From JACIWB01 sp038818725 (GTDB taxonomy: Archaea; Thermoplasmatota; E2; UBA202; JdFR-43), in NCBI GenBank assembly GCA_038818725.1, contig JAWAYL010000003.1, positions 7,074-71,073 of the forward strand: DNA of 64,000 nt. Direction: 5' to 3'. Made by a program: the position numbers and the translations under genes. Numbering within the stretch: the first letter of the stretch is position 1; each line of letters begins with the position of its first letter. This document shows positions 16,289-24,800 of the stretch, piece after piece. The notes below the pieces were generated by a model. It was not told the DNA's origin. It saw nothing but the letters and a program-made list of their open reading frames with translations, and made no database searches.

Positions 16289-16698
16289 TGGCAAGTGGTG
16301 TTTTTGATATAATCCATACAGGGCATTTGCATTATCTTGAGGAAGCGAAAAAATATGGGGATGAGCTTATTGTTGTTGTTGCCTGTGATGCTACTGTAAG
16401 GAAGAAGAAATATGAGCCAATAATGCCAGCTGAGGAAAGGAGGAAGCTTGTTGAGGCATTGAAGCCAGTTGATAAAGCAATTGTTGGATATGAAGATGAT
16501 TTTTTAAGAATAGTTGAGGAAATAAAACCAGATATAATTGCTTTGGGTTATGATCAGCATTTTGAAGGGCTTGAAGAAAAGTTGAAGCAGCGAGGTATAA
16601 ATGCAAAAATTGTAAGATGTGGAAAATATGATGGTGATTTAAATAAAACAAGAAAGATTGTTGAAAAAATAAGGAAAATGGAGGCGCTATATAAATGA
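16276..16698 (+). CDS. ribL: FAD synthetase, archaeal cytidylyltransferase type
   Basis: The product of about 140 residues is a small nucleotidyltransferase with the HxGH motif in ASGVFDIIHTGHLHYLEEAK and the second motif region ALGYDQHFEG. Archaeal RibL adenylates FMN to FAD. A GTG nine bases upstream (16267) is in frame, but ATG at 16276 gives MARVMASGVFDIIHTGH, the normal family N-terminus. It lies within the rib operon, between ribB (overlap) and ribC (four-base overlap), which strongly supports the flavin assignment over glycerol-3-phosphate cytidylyltransferase. Confidence 0.9.
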   Translation: MARVMASGVFDIIHTGHLHYLEEAKKYGDELIVVVACDATVRKKKYEPIMPAEERRKLVEALKPVDKAIVGYEDDFLRIVEEIKPDIIALGYDQHFEGLEEKLKQRGINAKIVRCGKYDGDLNKTRKIVEKIRKMEALYK

Positions 16699-17156
16699 AA
16701 ATAATAGGGATAGCAGACACAACTTTTGCAAGATATGATATGGCAAGCGTTGCTATAGATGAATTGAAGAAAAATGCAACAGATATAAAAATTGAAAGAT
16801 ATACTGTGCCTGGAATAAAAGATTTGCCAGTTGCGGCAAAAAAATTAATTGAAGAAAAAAAATGTGATATAGTTATGGCTTTAGGAATGCCAGGAGCAAT
16901 GCCAATTGATAAGCAATGTGCTCATGAAGCATCTCTCGCCCTTTTAGCAGTCCAAATATTGACAAACAAGCATATAATTGAAGTTTTTGTCCATGAAGAT
17001 GAAGCAAAAGATGAAAAAGAGCTTAAATGGCTCGCTGAAAAGCGAACAAGAGAACATGCTCTAAATGTAATAAACTTGCTTTTCTATCCAGAAAGGCTTC
17101 AAAGGCAGGCAGGCACAGGCCAGAGGCAGGGCTTTGAAGATGTTGGACCATTGTAA
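16695..17156 (+). CDS. ribC: Archaeal riboflavin synthase
   Basis: The 153-residue protein has the archaeal riboflavin synthase pattern, related to lumazine synthase: IGIADTTFARYDMAS, YTVPGIKDLPVAAKKL, ALGMPGAMPIDKQCAHEASL and IEVFVHEDEAKDE. It dismutates two 6,7-dimethyl-8-ribityllumazine molecules to riboflavin. The polar tail QRQAGTGQRQGFEDVGPL is typical of this family. No lumazine synthase gene is in the window. It is the last member of the rps17e-rib operon. Confidence 0.93.
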   Translation: MKIIGIADTTFARYDMASVAIDELKKNATDIKIERYTVPGIKDLPVAAKKLIEEKKCDIVMALGMPGAMPIDKQCAHEASLALLAVQILTNKHIIEVFVHEDEAKDEKELKWLAEKRTREHALNVINLLFYPERLQRQAGTGQRQGFEDVGPL

Positions 17157-17157
17157 T

Positions 17158-17503
17158 ATATCTTCTCGCGAAGAATTTCTTAGAGGCATCGAAGAATATG
17201 AAACATTTTTACTTTATCAGATTCTGATGAAAATAATATAAAGGATTTATTCAACAAATTTCTTGAAGCTCTAAGAGATGAGAAATGAAGAAGAAGTCCG
17301 TAGCAGTGACTAAAGCCCTGCATCTTTTAGCTCCAAATTTCTTTCCTTTATGGGATGAAAAAATAGCGAAAGCTTATGAATGTTGTTATAATAATCCCGG
17401 TGAAAAATATTTTTTATTTTGTGAAAAAATCAAAGAGATAGCAGAGGAAGTTAAAAATTATGTAAATAGCAAAAACAAATCTCTTTTCAAGTTGATAGAT
17501 TGA
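17158..17503 (+). pseudogene. Decayed gene remnant, three frames (FFPLWD-motif protein)
   Basis: Three successive reading frames make one broken protein: SSREEFLRGIEEYETF from 17161, then TLSDSDENNIKDLFNKFLEA from 17211, then from 17285 VAVTKALHLLAPNFFPLWDE with a helical tail to 17503. The last segment (KALHLLAPNFFPLWDEKIAKAY) resembles conserved hypothetical proteins whose full versions are longer and begin well upstream. At least two frameshifts and the lost N-terminus argue for a dead gene rather than one sequencing error. It lies between the rib operon and the CPBP gene, at the edge of an accessory patch. Confidence 0.65.
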
Positions 17504-17564
17504 ATATAACCTGCTATTCTTTCTCTTTGTAAAACAACAAAATATAATAATTTAAAAAGTATCT

Positions 17565-18335
17565 ATGAAAATGGATATGAAAGATAAAAAAAGAAATCTT
17601 TTGCTATTCTTTTTAGTAGCTTTTGCCTGGTCATGGTTGCTCTGGCTTCCTGAATTTTTTGGCTTTCGCCTTTATCTCGCTCCCTTTGGTCCAACTATAT
17701 CTGCTTTTATTCTTACATACGCAAATGATGGATTAAATGGAGTAAAAGAATTGTTTAAAAGAGGAATTGATTTTAAATTTAAAAAAATATGGTGGCTTCC
17801 GATATTTTTCTTAATGCCAGCAATTGTTGGCTTATCCTTTTTCCTTGCTATTCTTTGCGGCGAAAATCCTGAAATTGCGGTTTTATCTCAACCATGGATT
17901 ATAATACCCGCATTTTTCTATATTCTATTTCTTGGCGGTCCGCTGGCGGAAGAATTTGGCTGGAGAGGATATGCTCTCGATACACTTCAAGCTCGTTATA
18001 GCGCTTTTATTTCGAGTGTTTTTCTCGGAATTATATGGGGGGCTTGGCATCTTCCATTATTTTTTATGAAAGAGCAGGATATATACCATAATATTCCTAT
18101 TCCTTTTTTTATTTTTGGCACAGTTTTGCTTTCTATTCTTTTCACATGGATATATAATAATACAGGGAGAAGCATTTTAGCTGTTTTAATTTTCCATACA
18201 ATGAGCAATTTATCCCATTTCATCTTTCCAGCAATGGCAACTTCCTTTGGTGGCTTATATTCTGTGATAATCAACATAATTGTTGTAATAATTATATTAG
18301 CTATATTTGGTTCAAAAAGAATGGTTCGCGGATAA
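17565..18335 (+). CDS. CPBP-family intramembrane metalloprotease (CAAX protease-like)
   Basis: The 256-residue protein has about seven hydrophobic segments. The catalytic motifs are EEFGWRGYALDTLQ (Glu pair near residue 129), a second helix with WGAWHLPLFF (His) and FHTMSNLSHF in a late helix. These match the Rce1/CPBP fold of intramembrane glutamate proteases. In prokaryotes such proteins often process small exported peptides or give immunity to them. Here three small secreted-protein genes follow at once, which makes such a link worth noting but unproven. An AT-rich promoter-like region precedes it. Confidence 0.85.
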   Translation: MKMDMKDKKRNLLLFFLVAFAWSWLLWLPEFFGFRLYLAPFGPTISAFILTYANDGLNGVKELFKRGIDFKFKKIWWLPIFFLMPAIVGLSFFLAILCGENPEIAVLSQPWIIIPAFFYILFLGGPLAEEFGWRGYALDTLQARYSAFISSVFLGIIWGAWHLPLFFMKEQDIYHNIPIPFFIFGTVLLSILFTWIYNNTGRSILAVLIFHTMSNLSHFIFPAMATSFGGLYSVIINIIVVIIILAIFGSKRMVRG

Positions 18336-18433
18336 AATTCAAGAATTAGAAAACTATAACGATTTGTTATCCAACATTCGGAGTGCTTAAGCTTTAAAAA
18401 CAAAATTTAAATAATAAAAATTATTTAAAAATC

Positions 18434-19133
18434 ATGAAAAAAATATTTGGCATATTAATCAGTGGAATATTTGTAGTAACTCCTTTAGTTACTGCGACCT
18501 CTACCACTTACAATGAATCACCGGTATTAACACAAGAAGCAACGAGTTCCCAAAATACTTTCTATAGTGTATGTCTTGGAAAAACGTGGATTCATGGCGG
18601 ATTTGATAGGAGTTGTGATGCAGAAGCCTTATAACATAAATTTAAATAATCTTAAAGCAGGCGATGTTATAGAATTTTATTTCTTGAAAAAAATTGAGGA
18701 ATCGGATCTAAAAGAACATTTCTATTTTGAAGGAAAAGTGTATATTGATGGATACGGAGTTAGAGAAGAGTGGGATTATGAAGAAACAGATTTAGAAAAT
18801 GATATGTCAGAAGATAGGATAAATAATTCAGACGAAGATTGGGTAAAAATAACAGTATATACCTTTACATATTCAGGTGGAGCAATCTATCTCCATTCTC
18901 AGTTATATGTAGAATATCATTCCAGCGATTGGGGAGAGACAAATGATCCAGATGATTTTCCAGGAATTAATGACGTTGCATATGGAAACATTTACCTTTC
19001 TTTAAATAGTCCTTCTTGTGATAGTGCACAAAGCCAAAATACACAAACAATTCTTTCTACAAACTCTTCTTCTACATCTATGGAAGCAATTGCAGTTGCG
19101 GAAGCAATAAATACATCTAATACTTTAAATTAG
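18434..19133 (+). pseudogene. Secreted hypothetical protein, frameshifted
   Basis: The first frame starts with a signal peptide (MKKIFGILISGIFVVTPLV) and runs to GKTWIHGGFDRSCDAEAL before a stop at 18634. The next frame carries on as YNINLNNLKAGDVIEFYFLK, then EEWDYEETDLE, WVKITVYTFTYSGGAIYLHS and a Ser/Thr-rich tail to 19133. Joining near 18625-18635 (one extra base) gives about 232 residues with good flow across the joint. The function is unknown. The second frame alone lacks a signal peptide, so it is probably one gene broken by mutation or assembly error. Confidence 0.6.
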
Positions 19134-19142
19134 GTGAATGAG

Positions 19143-19565
19143 ATGAAAGCAATGAAAAATGTAAGTAAGATTACACTCGTTTTCTTATCTATAAGTATAT
19201 TGCTCCTTCCTTCTACATTTCAAAAAATTTCTCCTGATATTGAGCTTCACATTCGTGCAGGGGTTAACCGACCCGCATATAGAGAAGATGATTATGGTTT
19301 TGGATATGGTGTAGATGTATACAACCGTAGAAATGAACCAGTTACTGCATTTTATTATGCTACCTATTATACTATTTCTGGAAAAAGAAATGATAGCGAA
19401 ACATTTGTTGTTCCTCCAGGTTTAGGAAGTGGAAGAGATAGATTTTGCTTTTCAGCAATTCTTTCTCCAATAAAAGTTCATCTTGAAGCAGGAGGAAAAG
19501 AAAAAACAAGAGAAGGATTTGTTGTATTTGGCTTCGTTGTATTTTTAACAAATGAAGAAAAATAA
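19143..19565 (+). CDS. Small secreted hypothetical protein
   Basis: The product is about 140 residues with an N-terminal hydrophobic signal (ITLVFLSISILLLPSTF), then an acidic, aromatic, probably beta-rich region (DDYGFGYGVDVYNRRNEPV, FYYATYYTISG) and a C-terminal hydrophobic strand pair. I do not recognise the family. GGTGA lies six bases before the ATG at 19143, which is preferred to the in-frame GTG at 19134. It begins directly after the frameshifted secreted gene. Confidence 0.6.
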   Translation: MKAMKNVSKITLVFLSISILLLPSTFQKISPDIELHIRAGVNRPAYREDDYGFGYGVDVYNRRNEPVTAFYYATYYTISGKRNDSETFVVPPGLGSGRDRFCFSAILSPIKVHLEAGGKEKTREGFVVFGFVVFLTNEEK

Positions 19566-19615
19566 TATATTTAATTATTGCAGATAAGTTTAAAAATAAA
19601 AATTGAATTAATATC

Positions 19616-20092
19616 ATGAAAAAATTTGTTGTTATTGCAATTGTTTGCTTGCTTATTTTTCCAATAATTGAAGGTAGAAAAGAGAAAAGCGTTGAAAATA
19701 GAAACGAAATAACTTTTTCTGAAGTTAAAAATTATCTCATCAATTATCCAGGAGGAAAAATTATTATAGAAAAATTGCAAGAATATGGGCTTAATGAAAA
19801 TAGCAGTGGAGCAATTAAGCTTTTTTGCCTGATGATAACAAAAGGATATGGATATGCATTTCCTCCTGGCATGCAGTTTGCAATTCTATCATCAATACTC
19901 AGTATATGGTATTATACAGATGGCTATACTCAGTTTTATACTATTTCTGGGGAAGAAATTTATAATTTCAGTCAGATAGGCGTAGCTTTAATCTGGCCAA
20001 TTGGCTTTTTCATCTCGCCAAGCATAACAAAACAGCCAGGCAATATAATCGGCGCAGGCTCCGCAATAGCAGTCGTTATATTCCAAGTTTAA
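19616..20092 (+). CDS. Small exported or membrane hypothetical protein
   Basis: The 158-residue product has an N-terminal signal-like helix (FVVIAIVCLLIFPIIEG), a charged helical region, then a hydrophobic, glycine-rich C-terminal half (YGYAFPPGMQFAILSSILS, IGVALIWPIGFFI). Family unknown. A TATA-like AAGTTTAAAAATAAAA lies about 25 bases upstream of the ATG. Its end overlaps the convergent rhodanese gene by 17 bases. It is the third exported small protein after the CPBP protease. Confidence 0.6.
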   Translation: MKKFVVIAIVCLLIFPIIEGRKEKSVENRNEITFSEVKNYLINYPGGKIIIEKLQEYGLNENSSGAIKLFCLMITKGYGYAFPPGMQFAILSSILSIWYYTDGYTQFYTISGEEIYNFSQIGVALIWPIGFFISPSITKQPGNIIGAGSAIAVVIFQV

Positions 20093-20552
20093 AGCCAAAG
20101 CCCTTTACTGTTGGCAGACCTTGATTTTTCCATTCAACAATTCCTCCTTGCATGTTATATATTTTTCCTTCGAAACCAGCTTCTTCAAGCATTTTTCCTG
20201 CTATATAGCTTCTATTTCCTGTTCTGCAGTACAAAATTATTTCTTTTCCTTTAAAAATTGTTTTAAAAATATTTAGCAGATAAGGACTTTCCATCCACTG
20301 CAATGTAAATAATATTGGCTTGTCATAAATATGAGGAGTTGCTATTCTCTCATTGAAATATTCATTGAAATATCTTACATCTACAGGATGCTGTATTCCA
20401 TCTTCTTCGCTATTTAGCATATTCCATGCTTGGAGGACAGTAATGTTAGTCAATTCTATAATTCTGCTATTTTCTATTTTTTCGCTTTTAGTTTCACTTA
20501 TATTGAAGTTTGCCAGTATAAGAAATACAACCAATATAGCTAATTTTTTCAT
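20076..20552 (-). CDS. Exported rhodanese-like domain protein
   Basis: The product is about 158 residues, with a signal peptide (MKKLAILVVFLILANFNIS) and a rhodanese fold: HPVDVRYFNEYFNERI near the start, the active-site loop LYCRTGNRSYIAGKML with the catalytic Cys, and YNMQGGIVEWKNQGLP at the end. Rhodaneses transfer sulfane sulfur; the exported location suggests a role in extracellular sulfur or redox chemistry. The longest frame starts with TTG at 20564. The ATG at 20552 gives the normal signal peptide. Confidence 0.85.
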   Translation of the reverse strand: MKKLAILVVFLILANFNISETKSEKIENSRIIELTNITVLQAWNMLNSEEDGIQHPVDVRYFNEYFNERIATPHIYDKPILFTLQWMESPYLLNIFKTIFKGKEIILYCRTGNRSYIAGKMLEEAGFEGKIYNMQGGIVEWKNQGLPTVKGFGFKLGI

Positions 20553-20621
20553 GATATTAAGCAAAAAAGAATATAAAATTTTTCTGCAAGGATTTATAAA
20601 TGGATAAAAAATTTATAAGCA

Positions 20622-21002
20622 ATGTATAAATTGCCAAAAGAAGAAGAAATAAGAAGAGCAATTTTCAATGCAATTAAAAAAGAGAGGAGCTTTAACTCTT
20701 TAAAAGATTTCAGGGATAAAATCTTGAATGAATTGAAAAAAATTGATGAAAATTATACAATAAGCTTGGGGAGAGCAAGAAGCTTAATAGCTCGCTCAGG
20801 CTTTGTAAAGATATCTATAAAAAATAAAAAAACGGATAAAAAAATTTTGAAATGCCCTGTTTGTAGCGGAAATCTTGAAAAATTAAAAAATTTATCTTTG
20901 CTGGGAGAAAAAATTGTAGTTGGTTATAGATGCAAAATTTGTGGTTATAAAGCAAAAAAAGGAGAAATGCCCTATAGATATGAATTCCACTTTACCAAAT
21001 AA
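20622..21002 (+). CDS. Conserved hypothetical protein with C-terminal zinc ribbon
   Basis: The 126-residue protein has a helical N-terminal half (EEEIRRAIFNAIKKERSF, TISLGRARSLIARSGFVKI), perhaps winged-helix-like. A zinc ribbon follows: CPVCSGNLEKL, then YRCKICGYKAKKG, a C-x2-C ... C-x2-C pattern. Similar zinc-ribbon proteins of unknown role are common in archaea; nucleic-acid binding is a reasonable guess. A TATA-like TTTATAAATGG lies about 30 bases before the ATG. Confidence 0.7.
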   Translation: MYKLPKEEEIRRAIFNAIKKERSFNSLKDFRDKILNELKKIDENYTISLGRARSLIARSGFVKISIKNKKTDKKILKCPVCSGNLEKLKNLSLLGEKIVVGYRCKICGYKAKKGEMPYRYEFHFTK

Positions 21003-21030
21003 TTATTTATACTAAATTTATTTTTCTTGT

Positions 21031-21115
21031 GCAGGGGTAGCCAAGCCAGGCCAACGGCGCAGGACTTAAGATCCTGTGGTGAAGTCCTTCGAGGGTTCAA
21101 ATCCCTCCCCCTGCA
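21031..21115 (+). tRNA. tRNA-Leu (anticodon UAA)
   Basis: A complete class II tRNA of 85 bases without encoded CCA. The acceptor stem GCAGGGG pairs with CCCCTGC, and the anticodon stem CAGGA/TCCTG encloses CTTAAGA with anticodon TAA. The long variable arm is as expected for leucine. The T-arm is GAGGG-TTCAAAT-CCCTC with an uninterrupted T-loop, unlike the other three tRNA genes in the window. The discriminator base is A. Confidence 0.96.
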
Positions 21116-21154
21116 TTTTCGCTAAGTTTTTATATCATTAAAATTTTCTATCCA

Positions 21155-21796
21155 ATGGAAATTTTTGAAAGAATAAAACAGGGGATTATAGTTGAAGTAG
21201 ATAATGTAAAGCAGGCTATTGAGATAGATAAGCATGCTCATGGGGTTTTTTTAAGAAATTTTGATATTGAAATGATAGAAGAAATAAAAGAAGAAGTTTC
21301 TTTGCCATTAATTGCAAGTTGCAGAGTTGGACATTTTATTGAAGCAAGAATTCTAGAAAAAATAGGCGTAGATATAATTGATGAAAGTGAGGCGGGAGAT
21401 ATGGAATATATAAAAAAGAAAGATTTTTCCACTCCATTTATGTGTAAAATTAATAGCATAGAGGAAGCAAAGGAGAGAATAGATGAAGGAGCAAAAATAC
21501 TCAGAACAGATTTTGGAGCCCTTGAAGATGTTTTATGGCTTATAAAAGAAGGAAAGGAAAAAAAATTAAAGGCTTTGCTTTTTATTGCTCTTGAAATTGC
21601 ATCTCCTGCAGATGTTGCTCTTCTTTTTCAAATTGGAGCAGATGGAATAATTATTTCCTCTAATATCTTTCGCTCTCCAAATCCGCCAAAACTCCTTGAT
21701 AGTATAGTAAATGCATCTCTGAATTATAACAACATAGAAAAAATAGTTGAATTGAGCAGACAGATTAAAAAAATTCTGCCTTCTGAAGCGAAATAA
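21155..21796 (+). CDS. PdxS-like protein lacking catalytic lysines
   Basis: The 213-residue protein aligns along its length with the PLP synthase subunit PdxS: IIVEVDNVKQA, IASCRVGHFIEARILEKIGV with IDESEAGD, FSTPFMCKINSIEEAKERI, and ASPADVALLFQIGADGII then SSNIFRS. It is about 80 residues shorter than usual. The ribose-phosphate lysine before CRxGH is S55, the second lysine (normally RTKGE) is D119, and the early catalytic Asp (normally MDV) is E14. It probably cannot make PLP by the PdxS mechanism. The phosphate-binding C-terminal loops look intact, so it may bind a sugar phosphate in another role. Confidence 0.75.
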   Translation: MEIFERIKQGIIVEVDNVKQAIEIDKHAHGVFLRNFDIEMIEEIKEEVSLPLIASCRVGHFIEARILEKIGVDIIDESEAGDMEYIKKKDFSTPFMCKINSIEEAKERIDEGAKILRTDFGALEDVLWLIKEGKEKKLKALLFIALEIASPADVALLFQIGADGIIISSNIFRSPNPPKLLDSIVNASLNYNNIEKIVELSRQIKKILPSEAK

Positions 21797-21836
21797 ATAT
21801 AAAGATGTTTTTAATTATGTATTTGGAGGCTGAAAA
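21797..21836 (+). promoter_or_regulatory. TATA box and leader with strong Shine-Dalgarno before the C25 peptidase gene
   Basis: An AAATATAAAG TATA element is followed about 25 bases later by TTTGGAGGCTGAAAA and the ATG at 21837. The same layout, with TTTGGAGGCAGAAA, precedes the giant adhesin gene at 59805. Most other first genes in the window have no Shine-Dalgarno, so this leader may mark highly expressed exported proteins. Confidence 0.55.
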
Positions 21837-24800
21837 ATGAAAGGAAAAGCGAAAATAGCGGTAGGAATTGTGGTGTTATTAGCGATATCTGCGATAAGCT
21901 TTGGCATAACAATGCAGCCACAGCAGAGCAAACCTATAACAAAATTGCAGAAAAAGATAAAAACAACAGATATATCTGGAAATGAAAAAATAGAAAGCTA
22001 CCTTCTCGACAGCTACATAAGGGATGATGGCGAAGAAGCTCTTTTATTTGCTGAAGGAGACGATGCTGGCTATAATGTTGATACAGGAAATGAATTTAAG
22101 AGAGCTTTGCCAATCTATCCTGGCGAAATTAGGGATTTAGCGCCTGGAAGAAAATTCACTGGACAACTTGATCCAGGAAGGGACAATGAAGACTGGTATT
22201 CATTTTCTGTATGTGAAAAACAAAAGATAAAAGCTACGCTTACCCCCTCTTCAAACTTTGATTTACAGCTTGCAAATCCTAGCGGCTATGTTGTTGCAAC
22301 TTCAGCAAATGCAGGAAATGCTGCGGAAAGCGTTGAATTTACTGCTAACGTGACAGGTTTATGGGCAATTCGCATATATGCAGGGAGCGGAGCAAGCGCT
22401 GGCGGCTATACTTTTGATGTTAAAATAGAGGGGCAGAACGATGCGGGCACAGGCAAGGATGCTGGAAATAGCATTTCGCAGGCAACAGCAATAACTCCTG
22501 GAACATATAATGGATATATGGATATGAATGACTGGGAAGATTGGTATAGCTTTAGTGTTAGTGCTGGGCAGGGAATAAAAGTAGAAATAAAACCAATGCA
22601 GAAATCAGATTTTGACATACACCTTTATGACCCAACTGGCAAATGGGTTTATAGTGCTCAATATTATGGGAATGATACTCTTGAATATCCAGCAGATAAA
22701 AGCGGAACATGGTATATAAAAATAGATATGTTCCCAGGATGGGATAAAAGCAAATGGCCAGAAAATTACTTCCTCTATGGCTCTGGAGTATATGAGTTAA
22801 CATTAACTCTCGGTGTATCAGCTGCGCAGCCACCAGGCCCAATTCCACAGCGTGAAATAATTCCTGTTGCACAGACATTTATTGTAAATGATAATCCAAA
22901 TAGCAATAGCGATGAATATGCATATATAGCTGCTATACCAGCTGCAAACTATATTAAAGATGGAAAGAGATATGTTTCCCCAATTGTTTATAGAGGAGTA
23001 AATAAGCAAACTCATTGGTTTGGAACAGTTGATGATACAACTCAATATTTGCTTGATGATTGGAATACATATCTTGCAAGGCATGGAATGACAGCAAAAG
23101 AATATGTATTGAATGCGGATCCAGTTAAAGCAGCTGCTGAAATAGCAACTACAAAATGGACAAGTTCAAGCACTGCTGTTGTTACTGTAGATGGTAGCGA
23201 CTTTAGCGATGAAATTAATACAATAGTAGACAAAGATGCAACACTTATAGTTAAAACAAAGCAAATGGTTGCTCCAAAAGGAAGTTCAAAACTTAAAGAT
23301 TTGGGAGGAAAGCAGGCATTGCCAATGTTTTTGGATAAGAGCTGGGGAGCAATGACAGTCTATACACATGGCTCTGATTCGCCAGCAGTAGGAATAATAA
23401 CTCCAAGATATGAGCCAGGCACTGAAGAAGATTGGCCTCATCCATATGACGCAAGAGGAGACAATACAAATATATACTTCCCTGTTTCAGTCCCAGGGTT
23501 ATGGATTCCATATGTTGGTTCAAACTCCGGCGACTGGACGCTTGAAGTAACTGTTTATAGTGGAGATAGATATACAATTCCAATTTCAACAACAGATTGC
23601 AGTATAAAAGTTACTGTAACAACAGATGAGCCAAGCTATTTAGAAGTATTCCTTATTGATCCTTATGCAAATATAAGAGATCCTTCTGTGCCACACTGGA
23701 ACGGTGGACCAATAAATCCAATTCATGTATGGAATGGCGGTCATTGGGAAGGCATAGGATTTGAGAAATGGCGCAGGTGGGAGCCCACATACAGTAAAGA
23801 GCATACTGTTGAAGCTCATTATCCAATGACAGGAAAATGGACCGCAATTGTTGCTCCTCACTATCCATATGGACAGGAAAAGACAAGCGACTCAATACCA
23901 TATCATATAAAAATAGAGGTGAGGCAGCATAATCCAAAGAGAGTTAATGCTGGCTTGTCTGCTGCAAATGCTGCTGTAATTGCTTCATTGAAACATGCTC
24001 CATTGCTTTATGTAAAAGAGGATAGCATACCTCCTGAAACAACAAACGCATTGACAAAGCTTGGAGTATCAAACATAATATTTGTAAATATTGGAAAAGT
24101 CAGCTCTGTAAGCTTGCCAGGAAGTGTTACAGAATATAAGACAATGGCAGAAGTAGTTGATGCAATAAAGAAAGATCCAAAATCAGAAAATTTCATAACA
24201 ATTACTTCATTTGGCACATTAAATGGCTATTTTGCTCCTGCAGCAATGATTGCAGCATATCATGGTTCACCTGTTTTGAGCATTGGCGAAGCAGCTGAGG
24301 CATATGATATACTTGATAAAGCAACAACATGGCGCACATATGGTGGAGGATGGTATCACGGATGCAGAGCTCAGGGGCATTTGCCATCAATGAGTGAGCC
24401 ATTTGACTGGATAGATTTCTTAAAGGATTTACTTGGAGGAAATATACCAAGCCCAGGCTTTGATTTAGAAAAAAGATGGTTTACCGCAATACATGATGGA
24501 ATACATAACCTTACACTTAAATACAATCTTGATTTGCCAGGAAAGGAAGCTTATTTATTTGTTGCAGATAGAGAGGATGATATTCGCCATCTTGCAATAC
24601 TTGCAATGACAGGAAATAATTCCTATGCAGGACAAATAATATTTGACACGCCTGCAATGCAAACCGCGCTGGTATGCAGAGATATATTATATCCAGCAAT
24701 AATTTATGCAAACCCAGGAAGGAATGTAACAACTTCTCAGCTGATGAACTTCCCAGATGGAAATACATGGCGCACAAATGATGGAAAATCATATTCAGTA

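Noticed and set aside
24202..24450. Antisense frames within the large C25 gene
   Set aside because: Low-complexity shadows without start signals; the sense frame has continuous domain structure.
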